Assembly (NCBI GenBank): GCA_036504975.1
Contig: DASXUF010000100.1
Span: 1-38,193, forward strand
Reading direction: 5' to 3'
Origin: Candidatus Binatia bacterium
Lineage (GTDB): Bacteria > Desulfobacterota > Binatia > UBA9968
Length of the DNA: 38,193 bases
The position numbers and the translations under genes were made by a program. Below the pieces are notes generated by a model that ran no database searches, was not told where the DNA came from, and was given only the letters and a program-made list of their open reading frames with translations. Of this stretch, positions 8,318 through 14,766 are shown one piece after another; the first letter of the stretch is position 1; each line of letters begins with the position of its first letter.

Positions 8318-8334
8318 AGCAATGGTTATGCCAA
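8318..8334 (-). promoter_or_regulatory. candidate sigma-54 (-24/-12) promoter
   Basis: Read on the minus strand, TTGGCATAACCATTGCT matches the sigma-54 consensus TTGGCAYR-N4-TTGCW at all fixed positions. Its GC element lies 15 bases before the ATG at 8303, which would leave an unusually short leader. Two TTGACC-like direct repeats lie upstream, at about 8355-8390. Confidence 0.4.
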
Positions 8335-8632
8335 GAGAATCGCCCGCGTGAGTTTGAGGAACAGGTCAAACGTTGAAATTCGCGGGTCAATTCTGGAATT
8401 TTGTTTTCGCGACCCCGAGACTAATCTCAACCACTGATTGCCGCTAAATGTCCAAGCCGCTGTTGATGTTCCCGAGATTGTAAATCGTTGGCAGGGTAGG
8501 GCGCGGATTTCTCGACCCGCGACAGATTGCCCCCCCATGTCTAATTGCTTGAGTCGTGCTACCAGAGACCGAGTCTTCACTCTAAGTGACCTTGTCACGT
8601 TTGCTCAATTGCGCAAATGCGCGAATGAGGTT
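8335..8632. other. Gene-poor stretch
   Basis: About 300 bases with no convincing gene on either strand. The open frames here start at weak codons and have arginine-, serine- or threonine-rich composition typical of unselected DNA. The only structure seen is copy A of the palindromic 35-bp repeat at 8593-8627. Confidence 0.5.
8593..8627. repeat. 35-bp direct repeat with central palindrome, copy A
   Basis: The stretch is identical at 34 of 35 positions to 8983-9017. Its core, TTTGCTCAATTGCGCAAA, is a near-perfect palindrome with operator-like symmetry. Together with copy B it brackets the small membrane-protein gene at 8633-8914. Confidence 0.7.
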
Positions 8633-8914
8633 TTAGTCCGAATAGACGGTTACTATCGTGAAAATGGCCGAGAAGAAAAAAGGTAGGTAAAGAACCCAGG
8701 AATATTTTCGTCCCCGGCAAATGTCCGCAACGCTGACCAGGGCGATCATCGCGAGCGCGGCGTCCACGCTCAAGCCTAGTCTGTAATGAGCGAGCGATTG
8801 ATAGAACCACCCGGCATGCTCCGAGCCGAATGGGTATAGGTGTGCGGTGTCGGATCGCGCGTTAAAGAGTTCCAAGGCGGCTACCAACAGAAATACGATT
8901 GGCAGCAAACTCAA
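8633..8914 (-). CDS. Small hydrophobic membrane protein, unknown
   Basis: A 93-residue frame with the look of a real membrane protein: hydrophobic segments at about 2-16 (LLPIVFLLVAALELF), 48-66 (LSVDAALAMIALVSVADIC) and 72-90 (YSWVLYLPFFFSAIFTIVTV), with short polar links. The track-independent problem is the start: the first in-frame start is TTG at 8914 with no ribosome binding site. The open frame extends some 20 codons further upstream with protein-like residues (GDRLKFRISIAACLS) but no ATG or GTG, so the true start may be CTG or have been lost. It sits exactly between the two copies of the 35-bp repeat. I do not recognise the family. Confidence 0.4.
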   Translation of the reverse strand: MSLLPIVFLLVAALELFNARSDTAHLYPFGSEHAGWFYQSLAHYRLGLSVDAALAMIALVSVADICRGRKYSWVLYLPFFFSAIFTIVTVYSD

Positions 8915-8982
8915 GCATGCTGCGATTGATATCCTGAACTTCAGTCGGTCACCTACCGAAGCCAGTCGCTATGATCCGGACA

Positions 8983-9017
8983 TGTCACGTTTGCTCAATT
9001 GCGCAAATGCGCAAATG
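8983..9017. repeat. 35-bp direct repeat with central palindrome, copy B
   Basis: This second copy, starting TGTCACGTTTGCTCAATTGC, lies about 70 bases upstream of the small membrane-protein gene. It differs from copy A at a single base. A more distant third copy of the core is at 10743-10769. Confidence 0.7.
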
Positions 9018-9158
9018 GTGCTGGGGGTGGTCATGGTACCTCGCCATGCTCATAGATTTTCCACCGGCAGGATTTTAGGCGACATTGTCGACTAAATTGA
9101 CTAGGCCCAAAAAGGGTCGTTTGTTGGGTTTCACGGATTTGTGGAATAGAGTGGTCCC

Positions 9159-9404
9159 ATGACTATTCGTTTGACAGCGGCGGCTCGCGCCTGCTTGCTC
9201 GACAGGACGCAACCCGGATCTCTCGCGCACGACGTTCTTTTAGGAGCTCCCGTTATCCGAAGGACCGGAGACCCGCTGAGCGGGTTTTACGAGGTAAACT
9301 GCAGCGATACTGACTGCCAGGAGCTGATTCGGATCGCCTCCGAGTATTGTCCCGACGCGCTGGGTGAGATCGAAGCGGAAATCAGCCGTCAGAACCGAGC
9401 ATGA
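9159..9404 (+). CDS. Small protein of unknown function
   Basis: An 81-residue soluble protein with balanced composition: an Ala/Arg-rich N-terminal helix (LTAAARACLLD), a central beta-like stretch, VNCSDTDCQEL, and an acidic C-terminal helix. Four cysteines are present, in RACLLD, NCSDTDC and EYCPDA. The last three could bind a metal or form disulfides, but the pattern is not one I know. There is no strong ribosome binding site. The frame has the codon look of neighbouring real genes, and the reverse strand offers nothing better. No function is proposed. Confidence 0.45.
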   Translation: MTIRLTAAARACLLDRTQPGSLAHDVLLGAPVIRRTGDPLSGFYEVNCSDTDCQELIRIASEYCPDALGEIEAEISRQNRA

Positions 9405-9466
9405 CTATCCGGCTTTGTTGTCAAATCGGCCCGAGAGAGGCTGCCGCGTTCTAAGGGAGCCGATCG

Positions 9467-9841
9467 TCAATGGATCGACTTGGCGCCCGGAACCGTAACC
9501 GTGATATGCGACATCGGCAACTCCGCCGTCGCGCCGTGCCAGTGGCGCTCGCCCGCTTTAATATGCACGATGTCGCCCACTGTGATTTCGCGCTGTTCCG
9601 TTTCCGTCGCCGCCACTCCCTTGCCTGCGGTCACCAGCAAAATCTGATCGCAGTCGTGGACATGCCACCCGGTCGTCGCGCCGGCGCCGAAGTTGACGAC
9701 GTTGCAGCGAAAATTTTCCGACTGGCCTTCGCCGATGACCGCTTGCCGCGTTCGGCTGACCGGTCCGCCGGTCCAGCCCGGGACGGGCGTCGCGGTGTCC
9801 ATCGGTTTTTCCGGCAGCTCGCGGATTTTTAGCACGCGCAT
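9467..9841 (-). CDS. Small cupin-domain protein
   Basis: A 124-residue single-domain cupin. The first motif reads GWHVHDCDQ (His60, His62, with Gln66 where many cupins have Glu) and the second AGERHWHG (His100 and His102), giving a plausible metal site. Family members bind a divalent metal and act as dioxygenases, isomerases or ligand sensors; which applies is not visible. GAGGAGG lies just upstream of the ATG. The GST gene, in the same direction, ends 61 bases upstream. A truncated second copy of this gene's 5' part is present at 17507-17653. Confidence 0.8.
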   Translation of the reverse strand: MRVLKIRELPEKPMDTATPVPGWTGGPVSRTRQAVIGEGQSENFRCNVVNFGAGATTGWHVHDCDQILLVTAGKGVAATETEQREITVGDIVHIKAGERHWHGATAELPMSHITVTVPGAKSIH

Positions 9842-9902
9842 GGCTCGCCTCCTCTTCTTTCTGCGCCAGACCTACACGCGGGCGGCAAAGAGGTCAAGGC
9901 GC

Positions 9903-10694
9903 TCAGGAGGTTCCGACAATCGCCTTGACCTTCGACTGAGCTTCGAGACCCTTTTCTTTCATCAGCGGCAGGTACTCGGTGTTGAACCATTTTTCCAAGG
10001 CTTCAGTGTACCCGCGCCGTTCGCGCAGCCGGTCGTACCACGCGGGAACATGCGGGCGCTTGTCCCAGAGAAACTGCAATCGCAGGTGATCGAGCCGGGT
10101 TAGATACGGCGCATAGCCTATGTCGGCGAGCGAAAATTCCTTGCCCGCAAGCCACGGCTCGCCGGTTAAAGTCTCTTCCATGTCGGCGAGCAATTTATCG
10201 AACCGCTTGACGGCGTCGGCAAAGAAGCGCGATTCGACGCCTTTGGTGATGTTCTCCCAGCTTTTCTCCCGCTTGACCGGATCGGGCATTTTCTTATGGA
10301 ATGCCTCCAGCGCCTCCATTCCCTGGGCTAGCTTTTGATAGCGAAATGCGATGGCCGTGCTGACGACGCTGGTTGCCGCGTGCACGCCCTCGTCGAGCTG
10401 TTTGGTCCAGAGCCGCATGCGCGCCCGGCCGGCGGCGTCCGCCGGCCGAATTTCCGGCTCGGGATAAGCGTCGTCGAGATATTCGCAGATGACAGTGGAC
10501 TCGATGACGACCGTACCGTTGTCCACCAGCGTGGGAACGACGGCGTTGGGATTGAGCTTTAGATAATCCGGCTTCTGCTGATCTCCTGCGCGAAGATTCA
10601 AATGACGGCCTTCCCAGGCGAGTTTCTTTTCAGCCAGCGCAAAGCGCACCTTTTGAGCACAAACCGACATGTCGGTGTGATACAGCTCGATCAT
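9903..10694 (-). CDS. Glutathione S-transferase family protein
   Basis: A 263-residue two-domain GST. The thioredoxin-like N-terminal domain has the LYHTDMSVCAQKVR active-site region (Cys12 or Ser10 as the thiol-activating residue), VVPTLVDNG with the cis-proline, and IESTVICEYLDDAYP, the glutathione-binding Glu-Ser. The helical C-terminal domain follows, with the LADIGYAPYLTRLD N-capping motif. It is longer than a typical 200-220-residue GST because of an insertion around 130-165 in the helical domain. GAGGAGG precedes the ATG. It diverges from a glutathione peroxidase gene 156 bases away, which suggests shared regulation of thiol-based detoxification. Confidence 0.88.
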   Translation of the reverse strand: MIELYHTDMSVCAQKVRFALAEKKLAWEGRHLNLRAGDQQKPDYLKLNPNAVVPTLVDNGTVVIESTVICEYLDDAYPEPEIRPADAAGRARMRLWTKQLDEGVHAATSVVSTAIAFRYQKLAQGMEALEAFHKKMPDPVKREKSWENITKGVESRFFADAVKRFDKLLADMEETLTGEPWLAGKEFSLADIGYAPYLTRLDHLRLQFLWDKRPHVPAWYDRLRERRGYTEALEKWFNTEYLPLMKEKGLEAQSKVKAIVGTS

Positions 10695-10742
10695 GGCTTC
10701 GCCTCCTCATGGTCTGAATTTCGCTGCATGCCGGAATCATCT

Positions 10743-10769
10743 CATGTTTGCGCGATTACGCAAAGGCGC
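10743..10769. promoter_or_regulatory. operator-like palindrome between the divergent GST and glutathione peroxidase genes
   Basis: TTTGCGCGATTACGCAAA at 10747-10764 is a palindrome (TTTGCG-N6-CGCAAA) matching 15 of 18 positions of the core in the repeats at 8593-8627 and 8983-9017. The flanking CATG and GGCGC also align. Its position between two divergent genes suits a shared operator. Confidence 0.45.
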
Positions 10770-10850
10770 CGCTGAGAACCCTCTTTCTTGGCCGGAGATA
10801 TTTTCCAGAGTCTGGACTCGTGGTAAAAGAGGAACAGGAAGGGGGAAAGC

Positions 10851-11414
10851 ATGCTCGCCCCATGGATCTGCGCGTTTATCGTTGCCGCAGTCGGCGTATT
10901 GATCGCTCCGCGCTCGGCCGCCGCGGCCGAGGCAGCGTGTCCTACTACCCTCGATCACGAATTCGCGAATCTGCGGGACGAGCCGGTCTCGCTCTGCCAG
11001 TTCAGCGGGAAGGTGCTGCTGATCGTCAACACGGCGAGCGAGTGCGGCTATACGCCGCAGTACGAGGGCTTGGAGAAACTATACCGCCGCTATCGAGAGA
11101 AAGGGTTTGCCGTTCTTGGATTCCCGGCGAACGATTTCGGCGGCCAGGAGCCGGGGTCGAACAAGCAGATCGCCGAGTTCTGCCAGGTGAATTACGGCAT
11201 CACGTTCCCGATGTTCACGAAGACGTCCGTCGTCGGCGCCAACGCGAACCCGCTCTTCCGCGAGCTTGCCGCGAAGACCGGCAAGCCGCCGCGCTGGAAC
11301 TTTCACAAATATCTCCTCGACCGGACGGGCCAGCCGGTCGCCGCGTTCGAAAGCGCCGTGGAACCGGCGGATCCAAAGGTCACGTCGCAGATCGAAAAAC
11401 TTCTTGCGCGCTGA
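10851..11414 (+). CDS. Exported glutathione peroxidase-family protein
   Basis: A 187-residue peroxidase of the GPx family. Residues 1-27 form a signal peptide (WICAFIVAAVGVLIAP, AAAAEA cleavage region), so the enzyme acts in the periplasm. The catalytic residues are all present: Cys65 in NTASECGYTPQY (cysteine, not selenocysteine), Gln99 in GFPANDFGGQE, and Trp149-Asn150 in RWNFHKYL. It probably reduces lipid or other hydroperoxides, with thioredoxin-like partners rather than glutathione as is usual for bacterial cysteine GPx; that is inference. A strong GGGGGAAAG site lies before the ATG. Confidence 0.9.
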   Translation: MLAPWICAFIVAAVGVLIAPRSAAAAEAACPTTLDHEFANLRDEPVSLCQFSGKVLLIVNTASECGYTPQYEGLEKLYRRYREKGFAVLGFPANDFGGQEPGSNKQIAEFCQVNYGITFPMFTKTSVVGANANPLFRELAAKTGKPPRWNFHKYLLDRTGQPVAAFESAVEPADPKVTSQIEKLLAR

Positions 11415-11481
11415 TACTTTGCGCCACTGTCGCCGGTCAAGCCCGACCGTCGAAAGGAGATGCGTGTTTTCGATGCCGGCA

Positions 11482-12390
11482 CTAATTGATCGTGGCGCCG
11501 ATCCGCCCTTTGTCGGCGGCCCAGTAAATATAAAGAGCCTTAGCCTTGAAAAGGGAGCGGTCTACAAAACCCCAGAACCGACTATCATAACTGTGGTCTC
11601 GATTGTCGCCTAGTAAGAAGTATGCGCCTACCGGCACGACTTTCGGTCCGAAATTGGCTTGAGCGGCTGCGCTCTTTTCGTCGAACTGGTGCGTCCACGG
11701 CTCGGAAAGCTCCTGTCCGTTAACAAATACCTTCTTCCTTCTGATCTCCACTGTTTCACCTGGCAGGCCGATGACTCTCTGAATAAAGTCTTTCGATTTC
11801 TCCTCTGGAAAAATAAAAACCGCCACGTCTCCTCTGCGAGGCTCATGCTTCGCGTAATAGGTCAGATCAACAATAAGGTGGTCGCCAATCTCAAGAGTCG
11901 GCAGCATACCGCCGGATGGAATTTTGAAAGCCTTTACCGATCGCGGAAAAAATATTTCAAGAACGGTCGTAATGAGGAACGCATGGAGAAGGAAGATGCA
12001 GACATAAACCCATACCTTGTTGTATTTCTGCAATGTAATACTGCCAAGCCGTCTTGCGTTCTTTGCCGCGTCCGCCATGACAAAACCGAAAAAGACTAGG
12101 CTCACCAGTAGAAGAAAAAGCGCCCCGGAAAATGTAAGGGGCATCGTCGTCATAGACAAAACCGGAATCATTGAAAGGGAGAGCAAATAAATCACGACAG
12201 CTTTTTTTGGTTGGGCATTGTAAAGCTGGCCTAACCCCAGGACGGGGAAACTGAGTAGGGCGGCACCTACGGGGTACCGTTTCCTTGGAATAGTTTCATG
12301 TGGCAAGCCCGTGAGGCTTGACTGTGTTATCCCGGTGCCAACTTCGTTCGTAGGTTTTGACATGAATTGGTGAGCCATACTCCGCGGCAT
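11482..12390 (-). CDS. Signal peptidase I (LepB) homologue lacking the catalytic Ser-Lys dyad
   Basis: A membrane protein of about 302 residues. The N-terminal part has three or four membrane segments with a GLGQLYNAQPKKA stretch like TM2-type domains. The rest is the S26 signal peptidase fold, in order: the box B region IPSGGMLPTLEIGD, RRGDVAVFIFPE, box D DFIQRVIGLPGE, and box E GDNRDHSYDSRFWGF. In active enzymes box B reads PSGSM and box D reads IKR. Here the nucleophile Ser is Gly (GGT, 11908-11910) and the general-base Lys is Gln (CAG, 11779-11781). Both can arise by one base change. All else is conserved, including the first Ser of box B. The region is visibly AT-richer than its neighbours. 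The start is uncertain among ATG 12390, 12378 and 12363. Confidence 0.85.
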   Translation of the reverse strand: MPRSMAHQFMSKPTNEVGTGITQSSLTGLPHETIPRKRYPVGAALLSFPVLGLGQLYNAQPKKAVVIYLLSLSMIPVLSMTTMPLTFSGALFLLLVSLVFFGFVMADAAKNARRLGSITLQKYNKVWVYVCIFLLHAFLITTVLEIFFPRSVKAFKIPSGGMLPTLEIGDHLIVDLTYYAKHEPRRGDVAVFIFPEEKSKDFIQRVIGLPGETVEIRRKKVFVNGQELSEPWTHQFDEKSAAAQANFGPKVVPVGAYFLLGDNRDHSYDSRFWGFVDRSLFKAKALYIYWAADKGRIGATIN

Positions 12391-12507
12391 TACATTCGTC
12401 AAGCGGCGAGTTGCTCAATGAGGTTGTTCAAATTGAATACAAGAACGTTGCGTGCCGCGTGCGGGCGCGCTATGGTCCAATCAACTCATTATTGGGGAGG
12501 ATTGAAC

Positions 12508-13563
12508 ATGGCCGACCCAAAACCCAACTACTCCACGCCGAGCGCGATTCGCTCGGTCACATCGTATCCCGCCCGCCGCGGCTTCAAGCAGGCCGTCGAT
12601 CCCGCGCTCGACTACGTCGCCGGCGTCGAGGACGCGATCGATATCCACTGCCATGCGCACGAGGGGCAGCAGGATGCGCTCGGCGTCGCCAAGCTCGCCA
12701 CGAAGAGCGGCATGAGGGGCGTGCTTTACAAGACGATCGTCGGACGAAAGGATCCGGCGGCGTCGGTTGCCGCCGTGCGCGGCAAGCTGGAATCCTGGTG
12801 CGAGGAGAACGGGTTGACCCCGGTGCATCTCTGGGCGGGCAGCTCGGTCACGCAAGGTTTTCTTTCGAAGATCGAGCCCGCGTGGTCGGCCAAGATGCTG
12901 AACGCGGGCGTCGTCGCGCTCTGGATGCCCAACAACACCTCGGCCAACACGCTCTCGATCGTCGGCGGGAAGCCCAGCGCCTGGGACAAGAGCGCCGATC
13001 CGAACGCCCATACGGAACCCTTGTCCTGGTCCGAAGCGCTCAAATACGGCCATTACCTTCTCGACGACAAGGGCGGGCTTTTACCGGAGATCGAAGAGAT
13101 CTTCCGGATGGCTCGCGACCGCGCCGCGGCGATCTTTTTCGGCCATCCGACCAAGCCCGAGTTTCGCGCCATGGCGGAATTCAGCCGGAAGATCGGCTTC
13201 AAAAAAGGCGTCGTCGATCATCCCTTCAGCCCGTTCGTCGCTTTGACCATCGAGGAAATGAAGGAAGCGGCTGCGGCGGGCCTGTGGCTCAACTTCACCT
13301 ACGACGAGTTGTCGCCGCTTCTCGGCATCGATCCGGCAAACATGTACAAGGCCATTCGCGCGATCGGTCCCGAGCACTGCGCGCTCTCGTCGGACGCGGG
13401 CGAGCCGCTGTTTCCCAACTCGGTGGAGTCGCTCCGTCTGCTGCGCGGCTACATGGCGGCTTTCGGCTGCACGGCGGACGAGATCCGCACAATGTGCACC
13501 GTGAACCCGTCGCTGATCGTCGGACTGAACGCGACGACAAAGCGACGGGCAAGCGCGGCATAA
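12508..13563 (+). CDS. DUF6282-like amidohydrolase-fold metal-dependent hydrolase
   Basis: A 351-residue TIM-barrel hydrolase. The first metal strand is DIHCHAH (Asp45, His47, His49), a strict HxH as in the amidohydrolase superfamily. Later segments FFGHPTKPEF, VVDHPFSPF and LSSDAGEP provide further His and Asp ligands. The layout resembles DUF6282 proteins, which have no established reaction. I start it at ATG 12508 because GGGGAGGATTG lies just upstream; the 47-codon extension to 12367 would overlap the divergent LepB-like gene. It is followed after 9 bases by the TPR gene. It is probably cytoplasmic, since no signal peptide is seen. Confidence 0.72.
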   Translation: MADPKPNYSTPSAIRSVTSYPARRGFKQAVDPALDYVAGVEDAIDIHCHAHEGQQDALGVAKLATKSGMRGVLYKTIVGRKDPAASVAAVRGKLESWCEENGLTPVHLWAGSSVTQGFLSKIEPAWSAKMLNAGVVALWMPNNTSANTLSIVGGKPSAWDKSADPNAHTEPLSWSEALKYGHYLLDDKGGLLPEIEEIFRMARDRAAAIFFGHPTKPEFRAMAEFSRKIGFKKGVVDHPFSPFVALTIEEMKEAAAAGLWLNFTYDELSPLLGIDPANMYKAIRAIGPEHCALSSDAGEPLFPNSVESLRLLRGYMAAFGCTADEIRTMCTVNPSLIVGLNATTKRRASAA

Positions 13564-13572
13564 TAGCCGATA

Positions 13573-14061
13573 ATGTATCCGACAACGGAAAGGGAAGCGG
13601 TGGAAGCGCTCAAAGGCGACGATCCGGAGCTCGCTGCGACGGCGGAGGCGATTCTCTGGCGCATCTGGTGTCGAGCGGGCGATCCCGAAACCGAGCGGCT
13701 CTTTCGCTCCGGCATCGAAGCGATGCAGCAGCGGAAGTTAGCCGACGCGGAAGGGCTCTTCAGCCGCGTCATCGAGCTGAATCCCGGCTTTGCCGAAGGG
13801 TGGAACAAGCGGGCGACCGTGCGCTTCATGCTACGCAATTTTGCCGGTTCGATCGCCGATTGCCAGCAGACGCTGGCGCGCAACCCGAATCATTTCGGCG
13901 CCGCTTCCGGCCAGGGTCTCTGCCACTTCTCGTTGAACGAGGTTCGCGAAGCGGCGGTCTGTTTTCGCCGCGCGCTGGAAATCCATCCGCATTTGGACGC
14001 GGTCCGTCACAATCTTGCGCTGGCGGAAGCCGAAGGCGGCGGCAGCGGATATTTAAATTAA
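13573..14061 (+). CDS. TPR-repeat protein
   Basis: A 162-residue soluble protein with about three tetratricopeptide repeats: around 44-77 (LFRSGIEAMQQRKLADAEGL), 78-111 (NPGFAEGWNKRATVRFMLRN) and 112-150 (NPNHFGAASGQGLCHFSL). These are preceded by a short helical N-terminus. TPRs bind protein partners; no enzymatic domain is present. It starts 9 bases after the stop of the DUF6282-like hydrolase and is probably its operon partner, but what it scaffolds is unknown. Confidence 0.8.
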   Translation: MYPTTEREAVEALKGDDPELAATAEAILWRIWCRAGDPETERLFRSGIEAMQQRKLADAEGLFSRVIELNPGFAEGWNKRATVRFMLRNFAGSIADCQQTLARNPNHFGAASGQGLCHFSLNEVREAAVCFRRALEIHPHLDAVRHNLALAEAEGGGSGYLN

Positions 14062-14094
14062 GGCGCGAGGCGCGAGCCGATAAGAAACGGCGCG

Positions 14095-14385
14095 TCAGCG
14101 ATATTTGCCGCTTTTCAGGAGCGCCTCGATTTCATCGTGGTTGCCCAAGAACGAAACGAAAAGATCGGCGGGTCGGTCCTGGAAGATAAAACGCAATGCA
14201 ATGCTGCCGCGACACTCGAATAGTTTGTTTCCCAATTTGCGAATGCCGAGGCCGCTATGAACGTGTGGTCGCCCAAAGCTTTCAATCAGCTCGCACAGCG
14301 CTAACAGGCACTCCACTCTCTCATTTTTAGGAAGCTCTCGCAGCCGGCGGAAAACGCCGGGGTCGATGGAGAGCGGCTTAGCCAA
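14095..14385 (-). CDS. RelE/ParE-like toxin
   Basis: A 96-residue basic protein with the RelE/ParE toxin layout: two N-terminal helices (FRRLRELPKNERVECLLALCEL), a beta sheet with RKLGNKLFECRGSIALRFIFQ, and a C-terminal FLGNHDEIEALLKSGKYR helix. These toxins cleave ribosome-bound mRNA or inhibit gyrase, depending on family. The start is TTG at 14385: a TGA codon immediately precedes it in frame, so no ATG upstream is possible. It overlaps the antitoxin stop by 8 bases, consistent with coupled translation. The target is unknown. Confidence 0.72.
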   Translation of the reverse strand: MAKPLSIDPGVFRRLRELPKNERVECLLALCELIESFGRPHVHSGLGIRKLGNKLFECRGSIALRFIFQDRPADLFVSFLGNHDEIEALLKSGKYR

Positions 14386-14656
14386 TCATCTTCCTCAGCT
14401 GTTCGGCCGAGACCGTGACGAGTTTTCCCGAGCGCTTGAGCTTACGGTAGCGCGCCGTCGTTGCCTTCTCCAGGGCCTCTACCTGATCGGCCGTCGCGCC
14501 GTACTCGCGATGAGCATAATCGGTGGATTCCACTTCGACTTTACGCAGCGCGATAATGTCCGCCCCGCAGACGATCCCAACATCTTCGCCTCGAGAAGCG
14601 GCAGCCAGCCACCTGCCGAGGTTCTTCTTGGCGTCCGTAATCGTTAGAGTCTTCAT
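14378..14656 (-). CDS. Phd/YefM-like antitoxin
   Basis: A 92-residue antitoxin starting at ATG 14656 (MKTLTITDAKKNLGRWL). This N-terminal pattern and the following ASRGEDVGIV are typical of the Phd/YefM DNA-binding domain. The charged C-terminal tail (TTARYRKLKRSGKLV) is the usual toxin-binding part. A longer in-frame reading from 14788 is rejected, because a near-perfect promoter sits within it and the extra residues are not family-like. It is upstream of, and overlaps, the RelE/ParE-like toxin. It likely represses its own promoter, where a GTCC-N6-GGAC repeat lies. Confidence 0.75.
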   Translation of the reverse strand: MKTLTITDAKKNLGRWLAAASRGEDVGIVCGADIIALRKVEVESTDYAHREYGATADQVEALEKATTARYRKLKRSGKLVTVSAEQLRKMIG

Positions 14657-14662
14657 ATGGCT

Positions 14663-14691
14663 TTTATATAGTCCTTTATCGGACGTGTCAA
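14663..14691 (-). promoter_or_regulatory. near-consensus sigma-70 promoter of the toxin-antitoxin pair
   Basis: On the minus strand TTGACA (14691-14686) and TATAAA (14668-14663) are spaced by exactly 17 bases. Transcription would start about 7 bases after the -10 box, at the A of the antitoxin ATG (14656), giving a leaderless mRNA. A GTCC-N6-GGAC inverted repeat at 14671-14684 lies between the two boxes and could be the operator. Confidence 0.6.
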
Positions 14692-14766
14692 GAACTTTTA
14701 TAGGCATGATTTCTTCCAAGATTCCGCCAGAAAGGGGCGCTGGTGCGAACCGTTCATGAAGGGCTA

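Noticed and set aside
12411-14189. 592-codon plus-strand frame across two genes
   Set aside because: It runs in another frame over the DUF6282-like hydrolase and the TPR gene, both of which have recognisable motifs, and is composed mostly of arginine-rich text.
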